From positions 1 to 64,000 of the forward strand of contig JAFMOC010000039.1 in assembly GCA_019802505.1 (NCBI GenBank): a stretch of DNA of 64,000 nucleotides. Direction: 5' to 3'. The notes below the pieces were generated by a model. It did no database searches and was not told the origin of the DNA. It worked only from the letters and a program-made list of their open reading frames with translations. A program made the position numbers and the translations under genes. Shown here piece by piece: positions 21,005 to 34,054 of the stretch. Origin of the DNA: Corydoras sp. C115. Its lineage: Eukaryota; Chordata; Actinopteri; Siluriformes; Callichthyidae. Each line of letters opens with the position of its first letter. Positions within the stretch are counted from its first letter, which is position 1.

Positions 21005-22096
21005 GGCTTGTTTGAAAGGCAACTTGGCGGCTTTACAATGATCTGCGTTCTTATGTATGATGTGGTTTCCACTATATGGACAAAAGTGTTGGGAGACGTC
21101 TTTTAAGCTCTACAGTTAGAAGATGTATTAATATTATTGGTAGCTTCTGTTTCCTTCCATATAAAATGTTATATATGCCAATTATGTTGGAAATACCCAT
21201 TTGCCCCTATGTGTACTCACACATGGGGGCAAATAGGTATATGGTAATATAGCTGATCTGTTCAGGGTGCGTGCTGGATAGATACTGACAACAGTATCGT
21301 TAGAACATTCGGATTGTGAGTTACTGTCCCTGCGTTTTGTTTGAAAGGCAACTTGGAGGCTTTACAATGATCTGTGTTTATATGTAGGTTTCCTTTATAT
21401 GGACAAAAGTATTGAGGAAGCATTACAGTTAGAAGATCGATTTATATTTTTGTTTTTGGTAGCTTCTGCTTACTTCCATATTAGTTATATATGCCAAATA
21501 TGTTGGAAATACCTATTTGCCCCTTGTGTGAGTATGTGGTAATATAACTGATCTGTTCAGGGTCTGACAACAGTATCGATAGAACATTCGGATTGTGAGT
21601 TACTGTCCCTGCGTTTTGTTTTAAAAGCAACTTGGAGGCTTTCCAATGATCTGTGTTTATAAGTAGGTTTCCATTATATGGACAAAAGTACCGGGGAAGC
21701 ATTACAGTTGGAAGATCTATTTATATTTTTGGTAGCTTCTGCTTACTTCCATATTAAATATGCCAAATATGTTGGATATACCTATTTGCCCCTATGTGTG
21801 AGTATGTGGTAATATAGCTGATCTGGACAAATACTGACAACAGAATCGTTAGAACATTCGGATTGTGAGTTACTGTCCATGCGTTTTGTTTGAAAGGCAA
21901 CTTGGAGGCTTTCTAATGATCTGTGTTTATATGTAGGTTTCCGTTATATGTGCAAAAGTATTGAGGAAGCATTACAGTTAGAAGATCTATTAATATTTTT
22001 GTTTTTGGTAGCTTCTGTTTCCTTCCATATTAAATATGTCCTATGTTGAAAATACCTATTTGCCCCATGTGTGAGTATGTGGTAATATATAATAAT
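21005..22096 (+). repeat. Tandem repeat, about 270-330-bp units (first four)
   Basis: The sequence gttttgtttgaaaggcaac (or near match) recurs at about 21005, 21334, 21613 and 21883, each followed by cttggaggctttacaatgat, ggacaaaagta and tacctatttgcccc. Steps 329, 279 and 270 bp. It lies at the start of rhoc intron 1. Confidence 0.9.
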
Positions 22097-22110
22097 AATA
22101 ATAATAATTG

Positions 22111-22798
22111 GGCGGCACGGTGGCTTAGTGGTTAGCACGTTCGCCTCTCAGCACTAGGGATTCCCGGTTCGAATCCCCATCTGGGTGGAGTTTCCATGTT
22201 CTCCCTATGTCCGCGTGGGTTTCCTCCCACAGTCCAAAAACGTGGATCAAGTCAATTATTCATTCATTTATTATCTCCCGCTTTATCCTATATTAGGGTC
22301 GTGGGGGGGGTTCCCCATGCCCATCCAGGGGAGAACGTCTCGGGCGCTGGGCAGATAGACCCAGGACAGGGCGCCAATCCATCACTGAACACACACTCAC
22401 TCACACAGACACACTCTATATGGGGCAATTTGGAGAACTCAATTGACTTGATCCATGTTTTTGGACTGTGGGAGGAACCCGGAGAACCCGGAGGAAACCC
22501 ACACGGACACGGGGAGAACATGGAAACTCCACCCAGATGGGGATTCGAACCGGGAATCCCTAGTGCTGAGAGGCGAACGTGCTAACCACTAAGCCACCGT
22601 GCAGCTCAAGTCAGTTGAATTCTCCAAATTGCCCCATATAGAGTGTGTCTGTGTGAGTGAGTGTGTGTTCAGTGATGGATTGGTGTCCTGTTCTGGGTCT
22701 ATCTGCCCAGCGCCCGAGACGTTCTCCCCTGGATGGGCATAGGGAACCCCCCACGACCCTAATAGAGGATAAAGCGGGAGATAATGAATAAATAATAA
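22111..22798 (+). mobile_element. Family-A SINE, host of a nested insertion
   Basis: Halves 22111-22257 and 22608-22798, separated by a reversed family-A SINE. Confidence 0.9.
22258..22607 (-). mobile_element. Family-A SINE nested in a family-A SINE
   Basis: Flanked by aagtcaatt / aagtcagtt (one mismatch). Complete. Confidence 0.92.
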
Positions 22799-22816
22799 TA
22801 ATAATAATAATAATGA

Positions 22817-22890
22817 TGATATTGTGAGTTACTGTCCCTGCGTTTTGTTTGAACGGCAACTCGGCGGCTTTCTAATGATCTGCGCGGCTG
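22817..22890 (+). repeat. Fifth unit of the tandem repeat (start)
   Basis: attgtgagttactgtccctg, then gttttgtttgaacggcaac at 22842. Separated from unit 4 by about 0.72 kb of inserted SINEs. Confidence 0.85.
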
Positions 22891-23157
22891 TGTTTATCTG
22901 TAGTTCAGATCAACACATTGCACATAGTTTCGACTCGTTTTCCTCGATCTACCACCTGTTTTTATCTATTTTGTTTCCAGCGATCAGTGAAATCAGAGAG
23001 CTTTTTCGTTTCCTCTCCATGTTGGAAACGACTTGTTGAAGGAAACACGCCGTGGCTGCTTTCAGTTCGTGTGCTCCGATTTACAATGGCATTTTTAACA
23101 ATCAGATAAAGTCCCGCTTTTTTAACAGTCCCGCTTTTTTAACAGCCTGCTGTGTGA

Positions 23158-23440
23158 ATTCGCGATGAAAAATAAGTTTCTTATAAGATTCCAAGCAACA
23201 GCTCCCAACTTAATGGCGTGCGCCTACCTGACACTTGGCGCATGCGCACTCCGCGGCGGTCGCACCTCTCTCTCCGTTTGGAAGCGTGTTCTCCGCGGAG
23301 GGTTCATTTGGCTCCGGAACGAGGGAGTCGAACTGGAATCGGGTTAGGAACCGATTCGTCGGAGAGCTTGTTCAACAGGAAGGTTGCCAGTGTTTGTTGA
23401 AATTTAGTGACCTTTAGAACCTAGAACCGGGTTCCTGATG
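23158..23440. promoter_or_regulatory. Second CpG-rich block with NRF1-type site
   Basis: A non-repeat, CpG-rich patch inside rhoc intron 1. GCGCATGCGC at 23238-23247 matches the NRF1 palindrome. Further on are ctccggaac, gaactggaatcg and gaaccgattcg motifs like those of the 20.7-kb block. It could be an alternative rhoc promoter or an unrelated non-coding transcript start. No coding frame is supported. Confidence 0.4.
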
Positions 23441-23512
23441 ACCTGCTGTTACCGTTAAGGGGCCAGAATTCCTATAATAGGGAGGGCAAAATCACCGGAA
23501 ATAATCATTACG

Positions 23513-23856
23513 GGCGGCAGGGTGGCTTGGTGGTTAGCATGTTCTCCTCTCAGCGCTAGGGATTCCCGGTTCGAATCCCCATCTGGATGGAGTTTCCATG
23601 TTCTCCGTGTCCGTATGGGTTTCCTCCGGGTTCGCCGGTTTCCTCCCACAGTCCAAAAACGTGGATCATGTCAATTGAGTTCTCCAAATTGCCCCATATA
23701 GAGTGTGTCTGTGTGAGTGAGTGTGTGCCCAGCGATGGATTGGCGCCCTGTCCTGGGTCTATCTGCCCAGCGCCCGAAACGTTCTCCCTGGATGGGCATG
23801 GGGAACCCCCCGCCACCCTAATAGAGGATAAAGCAGAACATAATGAATAAATGAAT
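23513..23856 (+). mobile_element. Family-A SINE, near complete
   Basis: Head ggcggcagggtggcttggtgg. Tail gaataaatgaat. Confidence 0.9.
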
Positions 23857-23877
23857 TTACCTATCCAATCCGAATTG

Positions 23878-24170
23878 TTTGAATCCCCATCTGGGTGGAG
23901 TTTCCATGTTCTCCCCGTGTCCACGTGGCTTTCCTCAGGGTTCTCCGGTTTCCTCCCACAGTCCAAAAACATGAATCAAGTCAATTGAGTTCTCCAAATT
24001 GCCCTATATAGAGTGTGTTTGTGTGAGTGAGTGTGTGCTCAGCGATGGATTGGCGCCCTGTCCTGGGTGTATCTGCCCAGCGCCCCAGACGTTCTCCCCT
24101 GGATGGGCATGGAGAACCCCCCCCGTGATCCTAATACAGGATAAAGTGGAAGATAATGGATGGATGGACT
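23878..24170 (+). mobile_element. Family-A SINE, 5' truncated
   Basis: Starts at the B-box end (gaatccccatctgggtgg). ATGG tail. Confidence 0.87.
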
Positions 24171-24179
24171 TTCAAATGG

Positions 24180-24622
24180 TGCGGCACGGTGGCTTAGTGG
24201 TTTAGCATGTTCTCCTCTCAGTGCTAGGGATTCCTGGTTCAAATTCCAATCTGGGTGGAGTTTCCATGTTCTCCCCATGTCCGCGTGGGTGTCCTCCGGG
24301 TTCTCCAGTTTCCTCCCACAGTACAAAAACATGGATCAAGGTCAATTCAAATTGCCCCATATACACCCCAATACAGGGTGGGAAAAATGGATCAAGTCAA
24401 TTGAGTTCTCCAAATTGCCCCATATAGAGTATGTATGTGTGTGTGTCTGTGTGAGTGAGTGTGTGCCCAGAGATGGATTGGCGCCATGTCCTGGGTGTAT
24501 CTGCCCAGCGCCCGGAACTTTCTCCCCTGGATGGGCATGGGGAACCCCCCCGCGACCCTAAAGGGGAGAACGTTTCGGGCGCTGGGCAGATACACCCAGG
24601 ACAGGATGCCAATCTATCGCTG
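24180..24622 (+). mobile_element. Composite of family-A SINE pieces
   Basis: Head half (24180-24362), a partly repeated middle and 3' half (24380-24560), then a minus-strand piece (24562-24622), which makes an inverted end. Confidence 0.75.
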
Positions 24623-24632
24623 ATAATAAAGC

Positions 24633-24695
24633 TGGTGCATGCTGGACTGATACTGACAACAGTATCGTCAGAAAATTCATATTGTGAGTTACTGT
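24633..24695 (+). repeat. Stray piece of the tandem repeat unit
   Basis: atactgacaacagtatcgtc then attgtgagttactgt, as in the units at 21.3-21.9 kb. Confidence 0.75.
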
Positions 24696-25044
24696 TCTGG
24701 AATGCACATTGTTTTCAAGCTATATTTGTCATAGTTGTACACTCCCATGCCAAAAAAATGCACCAGGCCCAAAATAGTAACCCAAAGCTTTTAATAGTCT
24801 TACCAACTGATTAGTCAACATGTCAGCAAAAATCAAACAAATGCTCTCCCAAGAGTTTGTAGTCACAGGAATGAATTATAACACCAAACATAAGTGTAAT
24901 GCAGCTACAGAAATGTACTGGGTTGTCTGCTGATACAATACCTTGTTTTAATTGTGTTTAATAATTACTTGACTGAATCATTTGTTTTGGAATCTCAAAG
25001 TTTAGAATGAAGAAATAACTATTTTTTAAATGATATTAGGTAGG

Positions 25045-25338
25045 GGGCGGCATGGTGGCTTAGTGGTTACCACGTACTCAGCGCTATGGATTCCCGCTTC
25101 GAATCCCAATCTGGGTGGAGTTTCCACGTTCTTCGGTTTCCTCTCACAGTCCAAAAACATGGATCAAGTCTATTGAATTCTCCAAATTGCCCCATGTAGA
25201 GAGTGTCTGTGTGTGAGTGTGTACCCAGTGATAGATTGGCGCCCTGTCTTGGGTGTATCTGCCCAGAGCCCGAAACGTTCTCCCCTGGATGGGCATGGAG
25301 AACCCCACCGCGACCCTAATAGAGGATAAAGTGGGAGT
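25045..25338 (+). mobile_element. Family-A SINE, internal deletions
   Basis: Head ggcggcatggtggcttagtgg. Ends at gataaagtgggag without tail repeats. Confidence 0.85.
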
Positions 25339-25954
25339 CTATTGCTTCTGACTAACAGACACTAAGTTGAGTCTGCCTGCTACAATTCCAGTTTGTCTGC
25401 GATAACATTAAAACTGGTCCCAATATCGACCCAAGCCAAATATTATGCTTATGTATTCCATGTAGTCAGCTGTGTTTATTCTGTCTGTTCAGTCTTTTCT
25501 AGATTCCTCCGGCATGATGTCATGAAAAAGGAAAAACACCTTATTTCATAGGCGTGGCAGAGGCATTAGTTCAGTGTGCCATAGGCACTTCAGCCATCAG
25601 ACGTTTGATGTCCTGGAGAAAAATATGTGACTGCATCTGAAACTATTAATCACTGTGTGGTCAGCAAGGATTTACATAAAGCTTATTGCGTCTTTTCTGA
25701 TGAGGTTACACCCTTTTGATTTACTGACGTTGAATAATCCTTTGTAAAGCGAGGTTTGTTTTTGTGGAGGTATCGTGCAGAAGACGCAATGTCGTACACC
25801 GACGTTAAATGAACCCTTCACCAATTTTTAAAATGGCAAACACATACGTAATTCTTTCTTTGCTCTAATCCTGAGTGGCTTTGCTCATTCGTAGTGTTAG
25901 TCATGGGAATTGCATTATTGTTATTGTCTTATGTATTGTTTTAATTGTTGTAAG

Positions 25955-25978
25955 TGTCTTTGAGGTCCAAGAAAAGCG

Positions 25979-25985
<7 letters not shown>
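25955..25985 (+). mobile_element. Fish SINE/LINE 3' end (AAAAGCGCTATATA)
   Basis: gtctttgaggtccaagaaaa, then gcgctat running into a long AT array. Confidence 0.45.

Positions 25986-26052
<67 letters not shown>
25981..26052. repeat. (AT)36 array
   Basis: Uninterrupted. Confidence 0.97.
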
Positions 26053-26057
<5 letters not shown>

Positions 26058-26193
26058 TTGGACACTGAGGCATCCATATTAAACCATGAGACATTTGAAA
26101 GACTATTAAGTAGTTAAAATTGTCTAGTAAACAATAAACAAGCAGCATTCTCTACATGCACAAACAGTTAAACAAAGGTTTTAAAAATGACAA

Positions 26194-26197
<4 letters not shown>

Positions 26198-26275
<78 letters not shown>
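26198..26275. repeat. (AT)n array, left part
   Basis: About 39 units, followed by a 23-bp island at 26277-26299. Confidence 0.97.
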
Positions 26276-26279
<4 letters not shown>

Positions 26280-26296
26280 CTGGTCCCAATATCGAC

Positions 26297-26404
<108 letters not shown>

Positions 26405-26502
26405 TAAATCTTACCTTAAACAAGCCATGTGCATTTTATTTCTATCTGAGGTCAGTTATAGTGCAATGTCTTCCCTTTATTTAAATAGACATTATAATTT
26501 CT

Positions 26503-26764
26503 GGGTGGCACGGTGGCTTAGTGGTTAGCACGTTTGCCTCTGGTTCGAATCACAATCTGGGTGGAGTCTCCATGTTCTCCCCGTGTCCGCGTGGGTTTCC
26601 TCCGGGTTCTCTGGTTTCCTCCCACAGTCCCAAAACATGGATCAAGTCAACTGAATTCTCCAAATTGCCCCATATAGAATGTGTCTGTGTGAGTGAGTGT
26701 GTGCCCAGCTATGGATTGGCACCCTGTCCTTGGCACCCTGGTGTATCTGCCCAGCGCCCGAGAC
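26503..26764 (+). mobile_element. Family-A SINE, 3' truncated
   Basis: Head complete, small internal duplication (ggcaccctg twice), stops at gcccgagacat. Confidence 0.85.
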
Positions 26765-26850
26765 ATTTGCACTGAAGAAAGAGCTGTGTTTTAATTTTGT
26801 TGTCCAGTGTACATTTATACTATCCATTGACAATAAAGCATTCTATTCTA
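26765..26850 (+). mobile_element. Fish non-LTR 3' end
   Basis: ttgcactgaagaaagagctg to ttgacaataaagcattctat. Confidence 0.4.
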
Positions 26851-29800
26851 TTAAATTTATACTAATCACCTCTACTGTTGGTGATTACAGTATGAATTAA
26901 AATCCCATGTCCAGTTTGATGAAATGTATGATGTCCTGACCAAAAGGACTATTATAAGGATTCATTAAACAATGTGTGAGGCTGCAAATTACTATTATGT
27001 CTATGCATAGACATAAGACAGCAGATAAGTTTCTGTATACATCCTGGACCGGGGAACCAGAGCTCAGTAAGGGTTTTGGTTACAGTCACACCTTCAGAGA
27101 ACAACATAGGGTTGGAGGACCTGGGTTTTTTTTTGTGTAAAAAGTACTGTGCATTTTTGTTTATTATTGTGTATTATTTTCCAAATGTTCACTTGGAGGT
27201 AAATTAAGGCAATTAGTTGTAGTGTTCAATTCTAAACTAGTGAATATAGTGTAAGTTGTTGTATAAACACATCTTGGTGTTAAACACTGTGCTTCGCAGT
27301 GCAGGTCATAGATAGAGCTACATACTAGTGATTGGAGCAATGTTGGTCTTTCTAATCTTTTAAAATTGTAATTATGGCTTAATGCAACAACATGATTAGT
27401 ATATATATATATAATTTTGATTTATTTAATACGATAGATAGCTATATAAAAATATTTTTGTTTAATTTTTAGGTCGTTAACGGTCAGTGACCCTACTTCC
27501 CTTAATCGCTGAATAAAAAACGGCTGGTGTTACAGTGTTTGTGCCGTGTCCTGATATCACACACTTTATCCGGCTCACATATCTGATTTCTCTTTGTTAT
27601 AGGTCTAATTTTATTGGACTTCTGTAGGTCCAGTAAATCAGATCAGGTACAGATAAAATTTCATCTCTCACTGAGCGGGTGGTCTAGTGTCCTACTGAGC
27701 ATTAAAATCTGACTCAGCTATCTTTTAGTATTGGCTGTAGCGAGTGATGAGAGTGCAGAGGTGTTTGCTGAAAATAACAGCCCTTTCCTGTGAAATGCTT
27801 CTGACGCATAGAGACTTTTCCATAATGCCTGCTGAGAGAAAGAAGCCTGCAGTTAACGCTGACCCCCATTTTATAACTTAACACATCATGTACAGTCTTA
27901 TGCAAGTTTGGACAAAAAGGAACAAATGACGCTTGATTTTGTTGTTTAACATGTTGAGGTGTTGAAAACGTTGGCTCTGTAGCTTAAAATTATACAATAA
28001 TAAACATTTGAATTAATTAAAATGGGAAAACATTGCTGCAAAGATGATTTTTAAAATTTAAAATAAATTTTGAGGCATGTTGTGGAATTTTTATAGCCTT
28101 ATGTTACCAAAAAAATGCAAAATGCAAATATCAATGTGTTCAAAGTAATAATTAATAGAATACAGTACCAGAAAAAAGTTTGCTCCACTTATTGCCAATG
28201 TTCTCTGTTCCACTTACCATAAAGATGGACTTTGTAGTTCTACAATACCAGACTGTAGTCCATCTGTTTGTGTTCTACAGTACATATTGTGCACGTCTCC
28301 TTTACTCTGTTCTAATGGTCAGAACCCCAATAGTACCACCATAAAGCAGGGATTATTTGGTTGGTGTATACAATAAATAATATAATTTAATAAGATGGCA
28401 TTGGCAACTAAAACTTTATTACAGTCTTCCTGTTCTCTTGACGGAACCAAGAATATTTTACAAAGCCAACGATTTTATAGGGGACGTCAAAACATTGCCA
28501 GGACATTTACCTGGAGAGTTCTAACATTTTAAAGTCGTAATTTCTGTCTAAAGATGTGTTACTAAGTACTGACTCAGTAAGTTATACAAACTTGTACACA
28601 GGACTCTGAAATCAAGCAGCCTTAAGCAGTAACCTTCACTAAGCTTGTGCTTGGCAGGACTTTTAAGGTACATAAAGGACAGTATTCAGTACGTCTGGTA
28701 TTTTTGTAAGCATTTGGGGAAAATGGTTGCAATCCTGTGATAAACCTGATTAATTCTTTAAGTAAGCTTTGTTTTGTATAATCCCCTCCTCACGGCCAAT
28801 GTAGTCTTTCTACGTTTTTAAAACTTGTGACTGATCCAGTCATTCTGCAGTATTAAAATTACAACCTTAAAACATCATGTCTTTAAAATGTAAAATTCAT
28901 GCACTGCTGAAGGGTCATGATATTAATTATTTTTCAGTATTAGAAAATTTCCTTGGACTTTATTTTCTTTCAGTGAAGCAAGAATTGGTTTTAAGTCGTA
29001 TGTCACCTATTTCTTCTCCAAGGCCTTAGGTAAACATGGACTTTGAATTAGGCAGACAGTAGAATTAGTAACAAAATGCTACAGGTCCCTTCCCTCTGTG
29101 AGATTAGCACCCGGTCATGAAAGGACATCAGGGCTCGGTTCCAAAGCTGCAACTTTCTGTTCTTCTGTACCTCCCCATCCCTGTGACCTACATAATGAGC
29201 AATATGGGCATCTTCGTATTTTAAAAGCCTGAAGAGTTGAACACTTTGTACAGATGAATCCCAAGTTAAAAATGGACAGATTTACAATATCCGGTTCGAA
29301 CCCTCTTCTTATATATTTCTTTATTCCTTAAATAATATGATTTTGCTTAATACCGTAACGCTTGTAAAAGCATTTGACCTTAATAACAACCATTAATATA
29401 AAAGCAGAAGTTTATTAACTTTGTGACATTTTCGGACTCCGCTCTGAAATCAGTGATGGTGGCTATTAATTTTACATAAATTAGAATTCTGTCCATTATA
29501 CCCCTTTATTTTTGATGGCTTCAGTACATTACCTTCATGATGGCAACATCTATATAAAAAAAAACAGAGCCAGCCCTGGGGGAAGAAAGGGGTGCAAAGT
29601 GGGTCTTGCTCACTGTTCTCTGCACTCTCTCTAAGAACCTACATACACTCAAGTAGGTCAAATGCTGCTTCTGAAATTTTTTAATTTCTTTCCTTGTGTT
29701 TTTTAGAAGAGTTCAAATTGATGTATTTCATTTTGTTGCTATGGCACCGAACGGCTCATTGGAACATCATCTGTATATTTTAGTCCCTGCTAAATCTGGG

Positions 29801-30155
29801 CAGAGGAGGTGGTAATCTCATTCGCTGTTTCTCATTTCAGCATGTTAAAGCCCAGGAAAGCTGTTCAGACCCGAGCTTCAGACCTGATCTATGATGATGG
29901 TCCTACACTGCCTCGGTTTCAGAAAGATTTGGGCTTTTCACAGTATCATTCCCTTTTAGTATATTGAACATTTTAAATATGTTGTTTAACCAAAAGCCTG
30001 GCATTTTTATAAATCACTTTAATAAACCAGAAAGGAAAAAGCGGTGCCCATTTGGTCGAGGTGGGAGAAGTTAATAATAGATTTGTTATTTATCATGAGA
30101 TTTTTGTTAATTTATGAATTTTTATTTACTTGGCTAGTTATTTGTAGTTAGTAAT
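26850..30155. other. Repeat-poor part of rhoc intron 1
   Basis: Only one family-P arm (28185-28380) recognised in 3.3 kb. No exon found. Confidence 0.5.
28185..28380 (+). mobile_element. Palindromic fish DNA element, one arm (family P)
   Basis: Shares gactgtagtccatctgtttg, taatggtcagaaccccaata and ggattatttggttggtg with 31085 and 52858. Confidence 0.6.
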
Positions 30156-30168
30156 CATTATAACTAAC

Positions 30169-30528
30169 ATCCATCCATCCATTATCTTCCGCTTTATCCT
30201 CAACAAGGGTTGCGGGGGGGGGGGGGGGGGGGGGTTCCCCATGCCCATCCAGGGGAGAACATTTCTGGCGCTGGGTAGATACACTCAGGACAGGGCGCCA
30301 TTCTATTGCTGGACATACACTTGCTCACACAAACACATTCTATGTGGGGCAATTTGGAGAATTCAATTGACTTGATCCATGTTTTTGGACTGTGGGAGGA
30401 AACCGGAGAACCCGGAGGAAACCCACACGGACAAGGGGAGAACATGGAATCTCCACCCAGATTAGATTTCGAACCTGGATTCCCCAGCGCTGAGAGGCGA
30501 ACGTGTTAACCACTAAGCCACCGTGCCC
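30169..30528 (-). mobile_element. Family-A SINE, first of a tandem pair
   Basis: Preceded by cattataactaac (30156-30168) and followed by cattataactaac (30529-30541). G run of about 19 at 30215-30233. Confidence 0.92.
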
Positions 30529-30542
30529 CATTATAACTAACT

Positions 30543-30886
30543 TTCATTCATTATTCATTATCTCCCGCTTTATCCTCTATTAGGGTCGCGGTGGGGGGTT
30601 CCCCATGCCCATCCAGGGGAGAACGTCTCGGGCGCTGGGCAGATACACCCAGGACAGGGCGCCAATCCATCGCTGGGTACACACTCAAACACACTCTATA
30701 TGGGACAATTTAGAGAACTCAATTAAATTGATCCATGTTTTTGGACTGTGGGAGGAAACCGGAGAACCCGGAGGAAACCCACGCGGACACGGGGGGAACA
30801 TGGAAACTCCACTCAGATGGGGATTCGAACCGGGAATCCCTAGCGCTGAGAGGCGAACGTGCTAACCACTAAGCCACCGTGCCGCC
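30543..30886 (-). mobile_element. Family-A SINE, second of a tandem pair
   Basis: Followed by tataactaact (30887-30897). ATGA tail. Confidence 0.92.
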
Positions 30887-31084
30887 TATAACTAACTTGT
30901 TTAAGTTATTTTGTTGGGTGGGGAAAATCTGGACATTGAAAACAGATCAGCAGATGATTGTAATTGTTAATACTGCAGTTTAGCTCGTTCCTCTTTAACA
31001 CACCGACTTGTGTTGCTCTCTCAGTTGTAAGTCTCTTTGAATATTTGCTGGTAATTCATCTCTTTTGGTGACTGATTGTCAGTA

Positions 31085-31330
31085 TAACTCCACTCCAGTC
31101 TACAGACTGTAGTCCATCTGTTTGAACTACAGTACATACTGTGTACACCCTCTGTTCTAATGGTCAGAACCCCAATAGTGCCACGACAGAGCAGGTATTA
31201 TTTGGTTGGTGCATTATTCCTATCCCAGCAGTGTCACTGAGGTGTTTAAATGAAAGTACAGCAGCACTGCTGCACTAAAACCCCCAGTGTGACTGCAGAA
31301 CTCACAAATAATCCACCACCCAAATGATAC
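31085..31330 (+). mobile_element. Family-P DNA element, foldback
   Basis: Inner arms cagcagtgtcactgaggtgt and cagtgtgactgcag pair as inverted repeats around the centre. Confidence 0.6.
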
Positions 31331-32404
31331 CTCTTCTGTGATGGTTCTAGAAGCAGATCTTTTTTTTGACTGCTTCTATATATATTGCTTAAACAAATAA
31401 CACATTTTGTTTTCTGTGGCAGTGAAGATTACAAATGGCTACAGTGCTGGTCAGACAGTGTAGAGCCAGTAGCTTGACTTGCTGGCAGAAGTTGTGTTTA
31501 TTCAGTCTTGGGTTGGATATTTCAGACGTTGCTATTACACAGCATTCACTGTCTTTTGGAACTGGACTAAGATGACAACTTGTGAGTCAGTTTGTTCAGG
31601 TTTGCAGCTTTTTTTCTTGTCTAAACTGAGTACAGTGAGTGAGAAATGCATTTGGGTTCAGTTGAACTGAAAACTCCATTTACATTTTGCCTTCTTCACC
31701 TCGTGAAGACTTCATGGATAATAAACAGTAGATCGATTCAGTGCATTGGCAGTGTCAGTCCGCTGGGGCAGTGTCAGTCATAGCCTCGGGTTTTTGTACA
31801 CTTAGATCCACGCAAGTCAATGTTGGCTCAACAACGGGGCTTGCTTTGCAATTCATGAATCTTGGGTCATTTTTCATAGATTAAAAAAAGAATGCTATTA
31901 ATATATCAAATCACTTTTTTTTGTCAGCCTGTAACAACTGTGACATGTTGGTAGTTATTTTTGCGCACACAAATGATCTTTTACATGGATTTCATTTCGA
32001 ATATAAACTCCATATATAAACCATTGTAACAACTAATAACCTCAATAAATAATAATGATGAAAATATTGGTTTCAATATCACAAAATAGCATCAAACCTG
32101 TGACTGGTCTTTGTAACTGATAGGACAGCAAACGTTGATGTGGATGACATAGTTTAATAGGGATTAATCATGATTAAAAATGTTTAATTAATTACTTTAT
32201 CACAAGAATTGTCAACATCGTCAAGAAAATTGTGCATTATGCCGGTAACAGAAACTTAAGACCAAGTGGTGGAACTCACATAGAACAAAAATAGTCACAA
32301 AATAATAAATAAAAAATGTTATAAAGAATGTATAGTGTTCGTATTCAGTGAAAGACCTGCATTGTCTTAAATGTCACTAAATGTTAGTCCGTGTCGTGTT
32401 CACG

Positions 32405-32612
32405 GACGTGGTAGCTCAGTGTTTTGGGCGTTGGACTATCAATCTGAAGGTTGGTGGTTGAAATCCCAGGACCATTGAAATTACCAGTGTGGGTCCTTGA
32501 GCAAGACCCTTAACCCTCATTGCTCCAGGGATGCTGTGATTAACCCTGTGCTCACCTTGTAAGTCCATTTGGATAAAATCATCTGCTAAAAGACCAAATG
32601 TAATGCAAATGT
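32405..32612 (+). mobile_element. Family-B SINE, near complete
   Basis: gtggtagctcagtgttttgg head, gctatcaatctgaagg-like block and a ttggataaaatcatctgct tail. Confidence 0.8.
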
Positions 32613-34054
32613 GCATTAAATAAATTACAAACTGCGTTGTTCCAGTGTTGTTCCAACACCTTTTTTGGTAAAGTTAAATATTGCATAATGATCGTGATTA
32701 TTTCTTGGACCATGAGTGGACAAAATGGAATCATCTCATGTCTGATGCTCAATCTCAGGTTTGCTCTGCTTGCGACCCGTCACATGAGCACTGATTACAG
32801 TCTAAAGAACTTTTGCAGGTGGTTTTAGTGAAGAATTTGCAGAGGGGAGGGGTGGGGGGTATCGCCTTTCTCTTGTGTTTATCTTAAACTCATATTCTAT
32901 AGTCATTCTAGTAATGTTTGATTAGGAACTATTTGCAGACATAACACAGTTGTGTGAGCATACTTCATTCTAAACTGAAACTATAACTTTTATAACATGC
33001 ATCAGAAATCACAGAAGCCTGGAATGATTTTTATAGTTCCTTTCATTTTCGTCTAGTCTTCTGCACTTTTACTTTTAGTTCCGTCTGTCTCCATAGTTTA
33101 TTTTTACTTTCTGTCTCCGTATCGGCTTGAATGTGGGCCTGGAATTCGACTAGTTTAGACTAGTTTCAATTTACAGATGTGTTTCACTAAAAATTAAGCA
33201 TCCTGAGGCCATCCTTTAGATCGGATTTCAGAGGCTTCATGCAGGGAGTTGCAGTGATTTTCAGTGGATTTCGGACTGCATGTATTTCATGTTTCTGGTC
33301 TTTTTTTTTTTAAATAGTTCACTGACTTGAAATGACTTCCATCTTGTTTCATTGTACTCTCCAGGGCTGCATTCCAGTGCAGCATTCCTTCTCTCTGGGA
33401 GGTCCACACTTACATTGTGGATGCTAAAATCCTCTTTTCCTTTAAGCAAAGTTGAATGGATTGATTATATTGTGGCAATGTTCAAATACCCCATGAATTT
33501 TTAAACTGGAAAACATAGTAGGCATTGGTTTGAGGCAGAAGCTTAGCAATAAAAATAAAGTGAACATTGTGTTGATGAAGTGCATGATCAAATCCAGTTC
33601 CATTACATTTAATATCATAATTGGGGAGCTGAAATTATCTTTGCTTTTATTTTATTTATTTTCTGTTCAAGGCAAAAACTTTTTTGAAGGGCAAGGAGGG
33701 CCATGCTGTGACCCCTAGTGTGGGAATGAACAGAGGGGACTTATCTGAACTATTTATAATGACTCAGTAAATATACAAACTCCGCTTCCAGAAATGTCAG
33801 TGATCTGTTAATATAATTAAACATTTGGATAACAGTAAAGCGTTTCAGTGACTTAATGGAATTTTTTAAATATGAAAAAAATTTGAAGTTGATGCCTGAA
33901 ACACGCTTTTAAAAAAGATTGGGACAGATGCAAAAGAAATGATGATGCTATTTATACTGTTCTAGAAGGTTCCACAGTTAGGGCAGTATCAACTGAGCAT
34001 AAAAGGAGCGTCTATTAAAGCTGGATTACTTGCTGGCAAGATAAGCTGTGCAGA

